Origin: Clonostachys chloroleuca
Lineage: Eukaryota; Ascomycota; Sordariomycetes; Hypocreales; Bionectriaceae
Direction: 5' to 3'
NCBI GenBank assembly: GCA_037952775.1
Contig: JBANAY010000001.1
Span: 1,426,001 to 1,490,000, forward strand
DNA length: 64,000 nt
The notes below the pieces were generated by a model, which ran no database searches, was not told where the DNA came from, and saw only the letters and a list, made by a program, of their open reading frames with translations. The position numbers and the translations under genes are program-made. Positions 21,341 to 32,859 of this stretch are shown here, piece by piece (position 1 is the first letter of the stretch; the number at the start of each line of letters is the position of its first letter).

Positions 21341-23958
21341 GATGATTCGGTTCGCGGCGGAGTGGGCAGCGGGCATTTGAGACAGAATGCGCCCAGGAAA
21401 AGTAGTCGCGTGAGGGCCTCAGCAGTCGCCAAGGTATATCTCGGTGCAAGTTAATGCTGTCGGGCCCGCCAACATGGTCGGGATTGTTTCGGACGTCGAG
21501 GAGCACGGTGATTATTTCGTCGAGGCCCAAGGGGGTTGTGGGATCTGAGGACAAGGGTCGGTTCAGTTGATGCTGGTAATCGCCGAGAATTCGAGAGATG
21601 TCTCAGAAGCCAGTTTCGGAATGGGGGCCCCGTGCCGATGATGAGGAGGCAAGCGTTAGGTCGGGAAGGGTTCGAAGACAAAAGGTTAAACTAAACGGAA
21701 TGAGACAGGACAAGCAAATGACGACGATGCACGTTGATGACGGAAGAGCGACTGCGCCTGTGGTTGGAACTTGGCACCGCGTTTCCCCTGTCAAAATCCA
21801 CCAATTGTTGTGGTGTTTCTGTGCCTGGGCTAGTGTGTGGGTGTGCAGGGTAAGTGGTTTGGCTTGGTGGTGACGCAGAGGATAAAGGCGATTCAGAAAT
21901 AGCACCGCGAGGGGTTGTCTGAATCAAAGAAACTTGTCAGTGACAAGAATAACGGGCACAAGATACAAAGAATCCAAGGTCTTTCATCCATCGGGACTAA
22001 CCTCGGTATCAGTCTGCTGCAAGGACTGGCGCAGTGGCATTTGCGCGCGAGCGCCTAAACGCCGCCAAGTTGCGTGGTTGACCGCATACACAGAAGGTCG
22101 TGTTGGTAAACGCTGCGACAAACCGGCACCAAGAAAGGGAGGGCAAAGGATCAAAGCCCAACTCCAAGTCTCCAGCAGCAAGCGGCTGCAATGGATATTT
22201 GATCTGAAAACGCGACTGGGAGGGAAAAATCGCGGTGGGAAGATAGGAGCAGGATCAGTCCGTCCAGTACAATGCCACCACGAAGCCTTTCCCCATCAAG
22301 ATGCAGTAGGTTCATCTTGCTCGCTGGGCATCTATACCAGCAGCCTATTATGGGTGCGCAGGTGTCCACCACGGCTGGGACAAACCTGGCACTCATCCGC
22401 ATGTGGATGGAGGGGAACAGACAAACGGGCCAAAGTGCGTTTGAAGGAGGGGCACAGGCAGGGATGTCGTACATCATTGCCCCCCTTCCCGTGTGCCTGA
22501 CAGCGGTAGCCCAGCTTGGGTGGTTGGTTCTCTCACGTCATGTGCGTCGACAACTGGACGCCACGAGCAGGGAGGGGGCCATGGCCTGGGTAAGGAACGA
22601 CGCTATGACCTTAGCTCTCAAATCCCGAGTGTGTTCATCTGAACCATTCAAACGCAATCATGCAACCTGTCCAGTCGCCGACTTGCGATGGAAGCATCCC
22701 AGCGTGATCTGACCCTGCTGCTGCTGCTGCCGAAATGGAACGAGCTATCGGTAGTGGCATCATCAAGCCAGATCTTGTCGCCATCCCCTCCAGCGTCCTT
22801 CAGCGCCTCGGTGCCCAAATCAGGCTCTGTGGGCGTTGGGATCCTCTGGGATTCCAGCTGGCTCCCCCTGGGCAGCTGCTAATAAGCCTAACACATTAGA
22901 GCTCAGGTCTAAGCGACGGCTATCTAATCTTAACCTGCCGGCAGCCCCACATTGAGCATTATGATCCCTCAGATTTGCACCATCAACATTTCTCCCATTC
23001 CAGGAAAATTTTAAAATTAAATCTGCATAACAGATGCCATTATCCCGCAATGGATCTAAGTTTTACTATTCTTGCCTTCATCAATTCCGGCGCATTCCGG
23101 CCGAGTCATTCAGAGTCGAGATAGCAGTTCATTTCACCGCTGTCTGCACCATCGCGACGTGCATTAGTTCGTGCCCGCCACCTCACCAACGTTCAACCAG
23201 CCCAATCTTTATCTCGAGTCGCAACGGGCATTCGCTTATGATAAAATAGGAACAAAAACTTCACACATTGCTACCTATCTACACCGTGCTTTGGCCATCG
23301 GCTTCCCCACCCATCCATTTAGGTGCCTGCCCGCATATTACGTTGCAGGAAACTAGAACAATTATCCGTCAAGTATCCAGCGTAAACAAGAACAGACGTG
23401 AACTCACTGCACGTGTGATAAGAACCATGGAACTACTCTGTCAAAATTCAATCGTGCAATGATTGGTGCGCTAGCATGCAGTAGCCTTAGCAACAACTCT
23501 CTGGATTTTGAAACCATGAACTTTCGTGAAGGTATATGCCGTCTTCGTGCTCGTTCAATCGTGAAGACGCAAGCTCTAGGGTAGGTTCATCACATGCTGA
23601 GCAACACGATTCATCTGATCACTGTTGAGCGTATATGTGTTTTTTTTCGTGCACGTTACATTATTACAAATCTTCCATGCTCTTGAAATCATATGTGACT
23701 TCTCTCTTCCAGCTTGTGCGACACTTGATCGCCTGGGCTACATGAACGAAGGATCTTCCACGGTGTTATGCAGTGGTATTGACTGTCGATACCAAATCCG
23801 ACCATGATCCGAAAGACCTCCGTCATTCCCTCCACCGTCTGGAGGCTTTCGGCTTTTCTCACCTTCTCCCCGCCGATACTGTATCGTGAAAAGCCTAAGA
23901 TACGAGATGCGAGCTCTGCACCACCAGACGCTCGCCTCGAACTGACCGCAAAAAGGCT
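21341..23958. other. 2.6-kb intergenic region, no gene supported
   Basis: Many overlapping frames on both strands (for example 22272-22712 on +) but none shows a domain, splice-consistent neighbour or biased composition. It is upstream of the coiled-coil gene and downstream of the transporter, so most is probably promoter and leader. Confidence 0.5.
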
Positions 23959-25726
23959 TTATGAGGTCTCTACGCGAAATCCTCGAGCGGCAGCCTCGAT
24001 AGAAGAGAGACGCGCCAAGGCTGTTCCTTGAGCAGTGGCCTGAAGCTCAATCTCCTCCTGCTGGTTCTCATCGACTAAAGCTGGTCCCGAATCGTTGGCC
24101 ACCGTCGCAGCCCCCTGGTGAGTTCGAGCCTGTTGCCGGAAAAGGCTGGATAAGAGACCTTGCGCTGGGCCCCGGAAACTAGCCTGGATATCCTCGAGAG
24201 ACCGGCCTCGGGTCTCGGGCATGCGGATGGCGAGCACACCGACTGTGAAGAGGGCAAGGCCGCTGAAGAGGAAGTAGGCGCCAAAGGCGGAGGCGTTGAG
24301 TAGGACTGGCGTGATGAGGGCAACGACCCAGTTTGTGAGCTTGTGTTCCTCCCAGTTAGCTGATTGAAGCCCGGTGGATGTGAAGTTTGGAAATTGATGT
24401 ATTGAGTCTTACAAAGCTACAGGCCATGCCGACAGAGTTGCCGGCAGCGCGGGTGTTTCCAGGGAGGATTTCGCTGGCGTAAATCTTGCCCACAATCCCC
24501 CATGTGGCACAGAAGATCATCCCGAACAAGAAGACGCACACGACTACCACCCAGCTGGCAGCGCTACGTGGCGTGACGGCGCCGGAGGCGTACAGAGTAC
24601 CCATGAGGAGCATGATGCCAGCGAGGAGGAGACCACCAGATATGGCGGACGTGCGGCGACCCCATCTGTCGGCAAGCAAAAAGCCAGGGATTGATACCAG
24701 AAGCATGGCTATGGAAGATACACCTGATGCAATGAGTGATGAACTGGTGGAGGAGATGCCGGCTTGATCGAATAGGGATGGTGCGTACTGATACGTCTGT
24801 TAGTGCCACTACTTGGAAATAGAGAAAGAAAATAGAGATGTCATACGTAGGTCTGCGATGATTGTTAGCAGATATCTCAAATAAGATGAACGAGAAGAGC
24901 TTACAATTGCGTCTATGCCCGACAATTGAATCATAGAGAGAATGAACAGTGCAAGGAAAGTCTTCGGGCGGTAACCACGACGGAAGAGGAGAACAAAGCT
25001 CTGCCAATTGGATAGACTGGACTGCTCTTGCACAGTAGCCAGGAAATCTCTCCTGGCCTCATTGAGATCGAAATCTAGCCGGGCAAGGGAGATCTGGGCT
25101 TCATCTCCCCGGCCCTGAAGCGCCAACCAACGCGGTGATTCGGGCAGGAAGCGGCAAACAAGGGCCAGACCGGCAGACACTGAGACCTGAACGATATACG
25201 GCAGTCTCCAAGCGAGGGATGATTGCTGTCCGGTTGTGGACACGCACGCAAAGTAGCCAATGCAGACACCCGTAGTGGCCATGAATTGAGGCAAGGCAGA
25301 GAGACGGCCGCGACTGCGAAGTGGCGCAACCTCTGTAATGTAGACGGTGATATTTCCGAAGAATACACCCTGCCCGGCACCGGAGATTGCGCGACCGATG
25401 ATGAATTGGGGCAGTTGTGTCGATGTGGCCTGAAGGAGAGCCCCAATCCCAAAGACGAGAGCACCAGGGGCGATGAGACGCAATCGACCGTATTTATCAG
25501 CGAGGTGGCCTGCAAATAGGGCCGGGATAATGCCAGTGAGCATGATCGTGGAAACGGTGATACCAGTAATGAAGGCGGACATGGTCCCGCCCATCGATGA
25601 TTTGAACTGTTCCATATGGACAATGGCTCCTATGGACCCGGTATCGTAGCCATTGAGCAGCCCTCCAAAGGACAGAGCAATGGAGGCAGTGACATAGTTT
25701 GGCATCAATTTGTCGAAGACAGGCAT
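23959..25726 (-). CDS. MFS sugar-type transporter, 12 TM, with a 6-nt microexon
   Basis: Proton-coupled sugar or polyol uptake across the plasma membrane is the usual role of this family. Four exons (25726-24905, 24852-24847, 24787-24413, 24339-23959) give 527 aa. Signatures are GYDTGSIGAIV in TM1, AGHLADKYGR in the loop 2-3, PESPRWLALQGR after TM6, QLSGIDAI, then LADRWGRRTS, and PETRGRSLEDIQ after TM12. Exon 2 is just ACCTAC (Thr-Tyr), which restores DAITYYAPSLF, the expected TM7 sequence; both flanking introns have proper ends. ATG at 25726 is chosen over a non-ATG extension. The cytosolic tail after TM12 is about 90 residues. Substrate not deducible. Confidence 0.92.
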
Positions 25727-26886
25727 TTTGATGGACAAGAGGAGATTCCCCTCTCTCTTCTTTTGAAGATGGAAAGCATTCCAGAACTGAGACGGATCTT
25801 AGGCAAAATATAACCGTCAAGCATTGGGGAGGAGGAGGCTTCCATTCACGATGTTCACATGACCTGGCTCAAAAACCCCCACGGAGGTTTACTCCGTACA
25901 AACCCCTCGTCCGGAGCGGGTTTTCCACATCAGGAACAACCGATAGTTGATTTCTAAGCGTCCAAGGTTACGGTAGGGATGGTGATCCACATATCTCTTA
26001 CTCCTGAGCTGCTCCTGCCTGCCATTATCACGATCGATCGTCGCAACGAGACCGAATGGATCTTACTTTGCTCACACTAATCTTTTATTGCATATAGCAT
26101 GACGAGGGGTAAGCCATCTGGGATGAGTCCGGGCAAGTAGGTGTAAGAACAAGCTGGACTGCAAAAGTGTTTTTCAACTTTCTTGCACAATCATAATAAT
26201 AATAGACCATAGTGTACGATAATAATAAATTATTGAGTCATCATTAGATAGTATTTCTATTAACACGAAGAAAGATGAGATATTATGACACAATAGCAGG
26301 CATCATTTTGTAGCTACCACAATTATTCTGTCGAGTTGGCTCTGCTCTCCCTGTTTTTATGACGGCCACTTGCCAACGTCAAGAATTTCCTTCCGAGTTG
26401 AAATTCTGGAGAATTGCAGCAGGCGTTATCCGATTGGTGTTCCTGCCGTGTTGAGTTAATACTCTATAAGAAGACTTAAGTGCATGATTGAGAGCTTCTT
26501 TGAGAGCTCTTCACTCTTCACGGGCACTGAAAACAATGTACTTTTCCTGAAGCCTTTATTTCTTGTTAATAATAAAACAGGAGCATGGGATATTAGCGAT
26601 AAGGCTTGCATGACAAGATACTTTGCCTGCCATATTGGCTGTTCAACAACTTACCCCATGGTCCATCATAATAAGTTGAGACTCATAGCTCGCGTGTTGT
26701 CCAAGCCAAGGGCAGACATTCATCAATTACAACAATAGAAGATTCACCAAGTTTGAAATTTTTTGTGTATTTGAATATCGATTGTAGACTGATGGCTAGG
26801 GATAATGAGCAGACATCTTCTCAAACTGATGCACAGCTAGCCGAAGATGCTCCTACCATCTTTCACCCACATGAAAGGAAATTAGA
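25727..26886. other. Intergenic; contains MITE copy C
   Basis: Promoter region of the transporter, then the repeat, then the 3' flank of the small conserved gene. No other feature seen. Confidence 0.5.
26150..26372 (+). repeat. MITE-like element, copy C
   Basis: 223 bp in the same orientation as copy A. The left end CAAGCTGGACTGCAAA has lost about 17 bp relative to copy A. The right part matches A closely: CCACAATTATTCTGTCGAG, then a GGCTCTGC block and GACGGCCACTTG at the end. AT-rich, no coding content. Confidence 0.7.
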
Positions 26887-27235
26887 CTAGTAAAGACCAA
26901 CGACGATATCACCCTTGACACGGGCAGTCAGGTGGACCTCGGCCTCGAGGTCGAGCTTGATGCCGAGCAGAAGAGCGGCATCCTTTAGATTGCCGTTGTC
27001 GTCGGCAGCACCCTTGATGATTTGGCCTAAAGTGATAAGAGTGGTCAGCATCCGCCAAATAGAGTGAAAAAGACGATGAACATACCAGCAGGGGCGTTGA
27101 GGCCAGTGGCGGTGGGCAGGGGAACCTGGAACTGAGCACTGTTTGGACAGCCAAATTAGTATTTTAGGTTCAGTCGGAGGCAATGGTAACAATGGACAAT
27201 GTTGGAGTGTGAGCTGATGCTTACGGGGCAGACAT
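26887..27235 (-). CDS. Small conserved fungal protein (67 aa), unknown function
   Basis: Three exons, 27235-27225 (11 nt), 27138-27086 and 27026-26887, join in phase into 67 aa: MSAPAQFQVPLPTATGLNAP at the N-terminus, then GQIIKGAADDNGNLKDAALL and LDLEAEVHLTARVKGDIVVG up to the C-terminal LY. There is no signal peptide, TM helix or Cys. I recall near-identical short proteins in other Pezizomycotina, so it is probably conserved, but that is memory and not a search. The alternating acidic/basic amphipathic C-terminal half suggests a folded or binding role. A strong TATA box lies upstream, which suggests high expression. Confidence 0.82.
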
Positions 27236-28408
27236 CTTGATGAAATTGTTTTGAAACGGGGGTTTTGGTTTGGTGTTGAGAGTAGATTGTTTGAGTTGTG
27301 AGTGATGATGAGAGAGAGGAGTAGAGCTTGCTTGGGAGGGAATGGCGCTTTTATAGTATTCCTTGAGCCATCCGTGGAGCATTGCCAATTTACCCTTTGC
27401 TTTGTCGTGTTATTTTTTCTCTGTTCGTTCGTTAGCTAGACAGGTTAATTCAATGCAAAGTCGGGATTGCATTATCGTGGCCCTGCAGCGCTGCATTGGT
27501 TGTCCAGCTCAGCTTGCGTCGTTTTAATCAATGTTAGAGCCGAGAGATTTGACCCAAGAAGAGCACTGCGGTTCTAGGATTGCGTGCCCGCAGCTTCCAT
27601 CCCAGATGTAAACTTGCATGACCCATGGGATGATATTTCCAAGTGCCTCATAACTTGGAAAGTATCTTGGATTTTTCTTAGTCTCCTCTGCAACAACTGC
27701 TGTAGAGCCTGACTTGGCTTGTCTCCAGTGCGGGTCAGACACGTCACATCGTCCCTGGCTCTTTATACTCATGCAGGCAGATGCATACGCAAGGGTAATT
27801 TAGTAGAAAAACATTTCTCGTGTGGCAAGTCATTCGAATGGCATGAATGCAATGTGAAATGAATCCCAGGCTAATGAAGCCAGAATTGACCATACGTGTT
27901 GTATCATCTATGCCTGTCTTATAACGACCACGACAAAACAGCTCGAAAAAGAGGGAGCTGTTGGAAATGACACCTGAATGTTGGCTCCGGGGGGGACAGC
28001 CCTAAGGTTTACATTTCTGATTAACTGTTACGATTTTGGTAATGCTAAGATAAACGTGAACCCCATGAGAGTATGTTGATTGCATGTTCCCTTGATCTCT
28101 TAGGTGGGGAGTTGAATCTGTCCATTTAGTATTCGCCCAAATAAAATAAATTCCCTTTCTTGCCATAGTGACGAATAACATGGCTGTCGCCCTAATAATA
28201 AACATGACAAAAAGGAACAAAAGGTGAATTAATTGCATACGTGTCTTATCACAATTTGCTCTGGGATGGTTCCGGTGTCAACCATTTCACACAATCAGAA
28301 ATCAGAGTCCCATCCATTGATGCGTCTTGTCACAGCAATTCTCCTTGTGTAGCTTGGACATTCTACACATCCACATCTTCTTGAGAGGTTGATCATCCTT
28401 GATTGCTG
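27236..28408. other. Intergenic, no gene seen
   Basis: Leader and promoter of the 67-aa gene plus AT-rich sequence; only short frames without features. Confidence 0.5.
27348..27355 (-). promoter_or_regulatory. TATA box of the 67-aa gene
   Basis: Perfect TATAAAAG on the minus strand, 113 bp upstream of the ATG at 27235. Confidence 0.55.
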
Positions 28409-29170
28409 TCATCTCAGCCTCCATGAACCAGACCTTCTTGAAGAGTTCAGAATATTTTGTACTGGCGTAATCGCAGTAAGCAATTCTTTGGTGCCGTTGA
28501 GATCGACGAAAAACATGCGGCCCACTCCTGCTCGATGAAGTTGTTGTAGGGCATCGTCCATGAAGTCTTTGGTGGTGCGGATAGTCAGATGCTGGAAATC
28601 CTCGAAATGCCGTTTGGGGGACAACATTAACGAGTTCATGGCTCCCGGGAAGCTCGCGATCGAACGATCAATGCTCTCAGTGACGACACCGACAAGCGTT
28701 TCGCGGGTCTTGTATAGGAATGCATCAGGGTTCCCCGGGGAAAAAATGAATAGCTGATCTGCAACAGCGGCCTGCTTCGCTGCATTCTCAATTGCGCATT
28801 CTAACAGGATCGTATCGATGCGGTAGCGGCGGAACACTTCCTAGGTGTAGAGGCCCTCATCCCAACCATATCGCGCGCCTGAGATCCTATGGTGAGGACC
28901 TCGCCCGTCTTAGCTGTTACACGTAGGACATTGTGTCTAGCGAACTGTAGTGACCAGATCATGAGAGCTGGGTTCTTGATGTTGATTTCTATTTCTTCAA
29001 TTTTCATGCAGAAAGCTGGACAAGATGTCAGTTACCTGAGGAGGAAAGTAGCCGTAGGTGCGTAAACTCATGTTGGAGAAAGCTCTTAACCCAAGGCATC
29101 CCAGTCGAGGTGATTTCATCTGTGTTTTTATCAAAAAGCACAGCCTTCTCTGCCCTGGCGCTCATATTGG
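28409..29170 (-). pseudogene. Broken coding region, unknown family
   Basis: Three blocks on the minus strand look coding but lie in different frames. Around 29060-29150 reads MSARAEKAVLFDKNTDEITS; 29007-28870 reads MKIEEIEINIKNPALMIWSL; 28837-28409 reads CAIENAAKQAAVADQLFIFS to HRAGVGRMFFVDLNGTKELL. Between the last two a frame change and an in-frame TAG at 28841-28843 interrupt what seems one continuous protein (DEGLYT, stop, EVFRRYRIDT). The 25-nt gap is too short for an intron. I do not recognise the family. It is the first of several damaged genes in this stretch. Confidence 0.45.
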
Positions 29171-30124
29171 TAGGGATCACATTATCTGGGAAGCGTCAAA
29201 CAACGAGGCACTAGTGTAGCATCGACAATCTTGGTCGTTCTTCCAGTGCTCAGCCGCGATGAGACCGTTGTCCTCGTGGGAGAAATCGCATCTCTCAGCA
29301 TAGGTACTGGCCTGTAGGGCCGCCCACAGCCCAGTAAGAATAGAAACAGCGCGTGCGAGCTGTTGTCGGGATCGGCATACTTTCCGGTGGGATGACCAGT
29401 CGGCTTTTTGGCATTCGCTTGAGCAGTACCCGTGCTTTTCATCCCTGGTGGTCTAAAGACCCTCTTAGCTCACTCTGAAGATCATTTGCAAATTCTTCAT
29501 TGTCAGAGGGGGAGTGAAGGTACATTCTTTTGCGATGTGCACTGGTGCAATCTTGATATAAAAGTACCGACCGCCCGTCTCGGTAGGCGAACCTTTATGA
29601 ATATCTCACTCGCGAGATTTCAAGGCTTCTCAAAATGTTCCGTATCATTGGTTATCCCATCGCCTTTAGACTTGCGCCTGGCTGTTGAGCGTGTAATCAT
29701 GCTCGGTATCCCCAATGAATGGCGCAGAATCCCGGCAACGGTCGCACATCCTGTTTGGTTGTGTATGAGTGCATATGTAGTTGGGAAGAAAAGTAAGCAT
29801 ATGTTATCATCAAAGGTGGATATTGGCATACCATCTCAGATTCACACTCTAACCTGGAACACTAACAAAGTTAAGAGTTACCCTATCTGTTGGTCATTTT
29901 GATCATTGGCCTGGTTTCAGCTTTCAAAGTCAAAATTTGTTATTCCCAGTCATTGATGCCAGGGGTGAGGCGCAAGGAACACTTGGGTGGTCAGACGCAA
30001 TCTGCCTTGCAGGTTGCCTTCTAGCCCCGCTATCAATAGACATCCTCCAGGCATTGCACATCTCAGCTCAGATGCAACATGATCTAGGGTTGGCCCTTCA
30101 ATCTTCCCAGACACGCTGGCAGCC
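29171..30124. other. Intergenic, no gene supported
   Basis: Frames at 29182-29442 (-), 29432-29902 (+) and 29620-29829 (-) have no recognisable domain. Some may be further remnants of the pseudogene downstream, but I cannot join them. Confidence 0.4.
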
Positions 30125-32859
30125 ATGGATCCTCTCAGCGTCGCAGCATCGATTGCAGGCTTGGCCACAGCCGCTGGAGAGGTGGCCAAGATCCTGAAGC
30201 CGTATGTCTCTGCGGCCTCCGAGACGGTGCCTCCAATTGCCCTGCAGGTATATGCCGAGGTGGAGAGTACGCGGACCATTCTATCAGCTGTGCAGCGCCT
30301 GATCAACAATCTGAGCCTCGCGAAAAACACCTCTCTCATTCAGGTTGATGATGTAGTTGCCGTCTTAACCGATGGAGTGCTTGTCTATTCAGACTTGGAG
30401 AAAGCCATTGGTGAGCTACGAATCGAGTTGCCAGGGGATTCGATCCCCTTGCGGTCACGACTGATATGGGCCCACAAGGAGAGCAAGGTGAAATCCCTCC
30501 TGACGAGGCTGCAGGGTTTTAAATCATCCACAAGCTTGATTTTGAACCTATTAAACTGGTGAGTAACAAGAGCGTGGTTCGTCGCCGTTCCTAAAGTATT
30601 CCCCGGCTGACCTATGCCATGTAGCGAGTCTAACCAGCAAGCGGAGCAGCATCGAGTAGACCTCACCGAAAGCATCGATAAGCTGTTAGAGGGGAATCAT
30701 GACCTGGTTAGGCGTATGATGCTGCTAGAGGGTGTCATTGGTTTGCAACATAAGAAATTGGCAGGTCACGATGCGGACCCCGCGGCAAATACACTCCCAA
30801 CGATCTCAGAGGTGTCTGCAGCTAGAGCACCGCCCGCCTCATTTTTCGATTTTGAAGCAGACCTTGAATCCTCGAGAGTATACGGTCGGGCCAAACGCAC
30901 GTCTATGGACTTTTCATTTAGGAGTTCCATGGCTCGTTCGACTGTAGGCTCCATGCTCTCTGCAATTAGTCTGAGTAAAGTGTCCAACATTTCGGTTATC
31001 GCATTGCCTATATTTATAGAGGATGTATCCAATTCTCATCACTATAGCTTCTGCTTCAGCCTGGACGTCACTTGCACTGAACTTAATAGGAGTAAGCGGT
31101 CGACCAGGGACACGTCAATTATACAGCGTTGTCAACTTATACGGCAAATGCTCCTTCAGCTACCAGAATTCCAAGAGGGGTTTCAAGAAGCCGACATCCT
31201 CTATAAAAATGAGCCAAAGAATCCCCTGAGAGACTTGAAGCACGTGTGCCAAAAGGGGACGCCCTTGTTGGCCTTAATCAACAAGCTGCGCCCAGGTTTC
31301 TATGGTTTCCGGCGCTATTCCGACCCAACGTCGTACGGTGGTGTTGCTCTTCATGAGTTTATTGCTGATTTCAATGCCTTGAAACTTGGCCCAGAGGAGG
31401 CTTTCACAATACTGGACCTGACAGGGGATAGCTATGTTGGATTTTTCAAGGTATTTCTGAGTGTCATGCTCAAACCCAGCGTCCTTCTGCGATTTGAGTA
31501 CACTGACTAGCTTATAGGTCGTAGAGACCCTGGAGTCAATTTTGTGGGAACTTGCCCAACGAAACATGCTGAAGAAAGAGCGTATTTCTAAGCAATTACC
31601 TTCGTATGGCGATGCATTCGAGGATGTGCGAGCTACTGTGGCTAGTTTCTTAGAATTTGAACGGCATTTCTTCGAACAGATGAGGAAGCTGTTGTCCATA
31701 AAGATCAAGATGGACCATGAGCTCTTCAATCGTAAAGAGTCTAAAATCGTATTCGGTCCAATTGATAGGATTGTGGATTGGCAGGTTGAGCTCCTGCTTG
31801 CAATTGAGACCCAGGTCTTGGAACACCCCTTCAGCCAACGATGGAACATTCCGTTTACTCCCCTAGCGCGAATCAGCAAAGATTTTCAGGTGTAGGATTC
31901 TTCCAGCTCTAAAAGGGGAGCCATATTACGTGCTAAGATGGAAAGACGGAACAAGAACCTCTCCGATCCGCATGTTTTCGCCCTACAGCAGTTGACGGTA
32001 CTTTCAGGTCTTCCTATCTTGCACCTATATCAGTACGAAAAATTTATCGAGGTAAACCTTAATCGATTTACTTCACTTGAATCCCTAGCTAATTCCCTCA
32101 GTCATTAGTGACGCTTTTCCAAAAACGAGATCCTAGATTGACGGGCCTAGTACTCATTGATCTGATGCTCGCCGTGGATGCTATCAAGTCGATCCAAATG
32201 GATATTAAACAAGCCAAAGAAAGAATTCTCATGAAACCATTTTTGGTTGATTTGAACAATCGGATACAGGACTGGGAAGGATACCAAGTCGAGCATTTCG
32301 GGGAGTTAGTCATGTGCGGAAGGTACCTAATCAACTTTATGGGCAAGACAAAACCGGTGGGTAGAATGCCACAACGACAGGAGAGCAATTTTAAAATAGA
32401 GCTGACTTCGTGGGTCTAGTGTCCTATATATCTCTTTCAGACGATCTTGCTCATATGCAAGGAACAGTCGATGACAGCAACGAGCCCCAAAGGCTTGCGG
32501 AGCAGCAAATTCCCCGAGAAAAGTAAAGCCAACCGGGCCAAGTCAAACTTGGGCATAGAAGCTATAATCTTGCTCCAACACATCACAGAGCTTGTGCCAT
32601 TGAAGATAGAAAATACAGGTTCATTATCCTCCATTTGTTTCTTGTTAATGGGGCGACTTGTGTTTCTAATGATGTATCTCAGATTTCTCTCACTTTGGGG
32701 TAAGATGGCAAATAGAGCACTCCCCAGGAAGTCTCAATATCTATTTTCTCGGCGGAGAAGCAGATGCGTGAGTGGGGAGACCAAATTCATGCTCTGATCA
32801 TTCAAGCTCGTGCTAGCAGCTATCCCGTTCGAGTTGCTAGCGGATTTAGATCCCCTTAG
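30125..32859 (+). pseudogene. PigL_N domain fused to a Cdc24-like Rho guanine-nucleotide exchange factor (CH-DH-PH), with in-frame stops
   Basis: Exons 30125-30558, 30625-31450, 31518-32051 and 32102-32356 join in phase; 32441 onward is the PH part. The start MDPLSVAASIAGLATAAGEV is the fungal N-terminal (PigL_N) helical domain found on STAND/NLR proteins. A calponin-homology-like part follows (LRDLKHVCQKGTPLLALINK), then a DH (RhoGEF) domain (VRATVASFLEFERHFFEQ, IVDWQVELLLAIET), and a PH domain (RIQDWEGYQVEHFGELVMCG). Order and spacing match Cdc24, which activates Cdc42. A TAG at 31893-31895 stops the frame inside DH, although coding continues in the same frame beyond it. The PH tail (EKQMREWGDQIHALIIQ) lies behind TAA 32701-32703 and TAG 32713-32715. 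Either a decaying extra Cdc24 paralogue or the product is truncated after about 545 residues. Confidence 0.75.

Noticed and set aside
22272..22712. 146-codon frame on +
   Set aside because: No domain, no coding bias, overlapped by other frames on both strands in a 2.6-kb promoter region.
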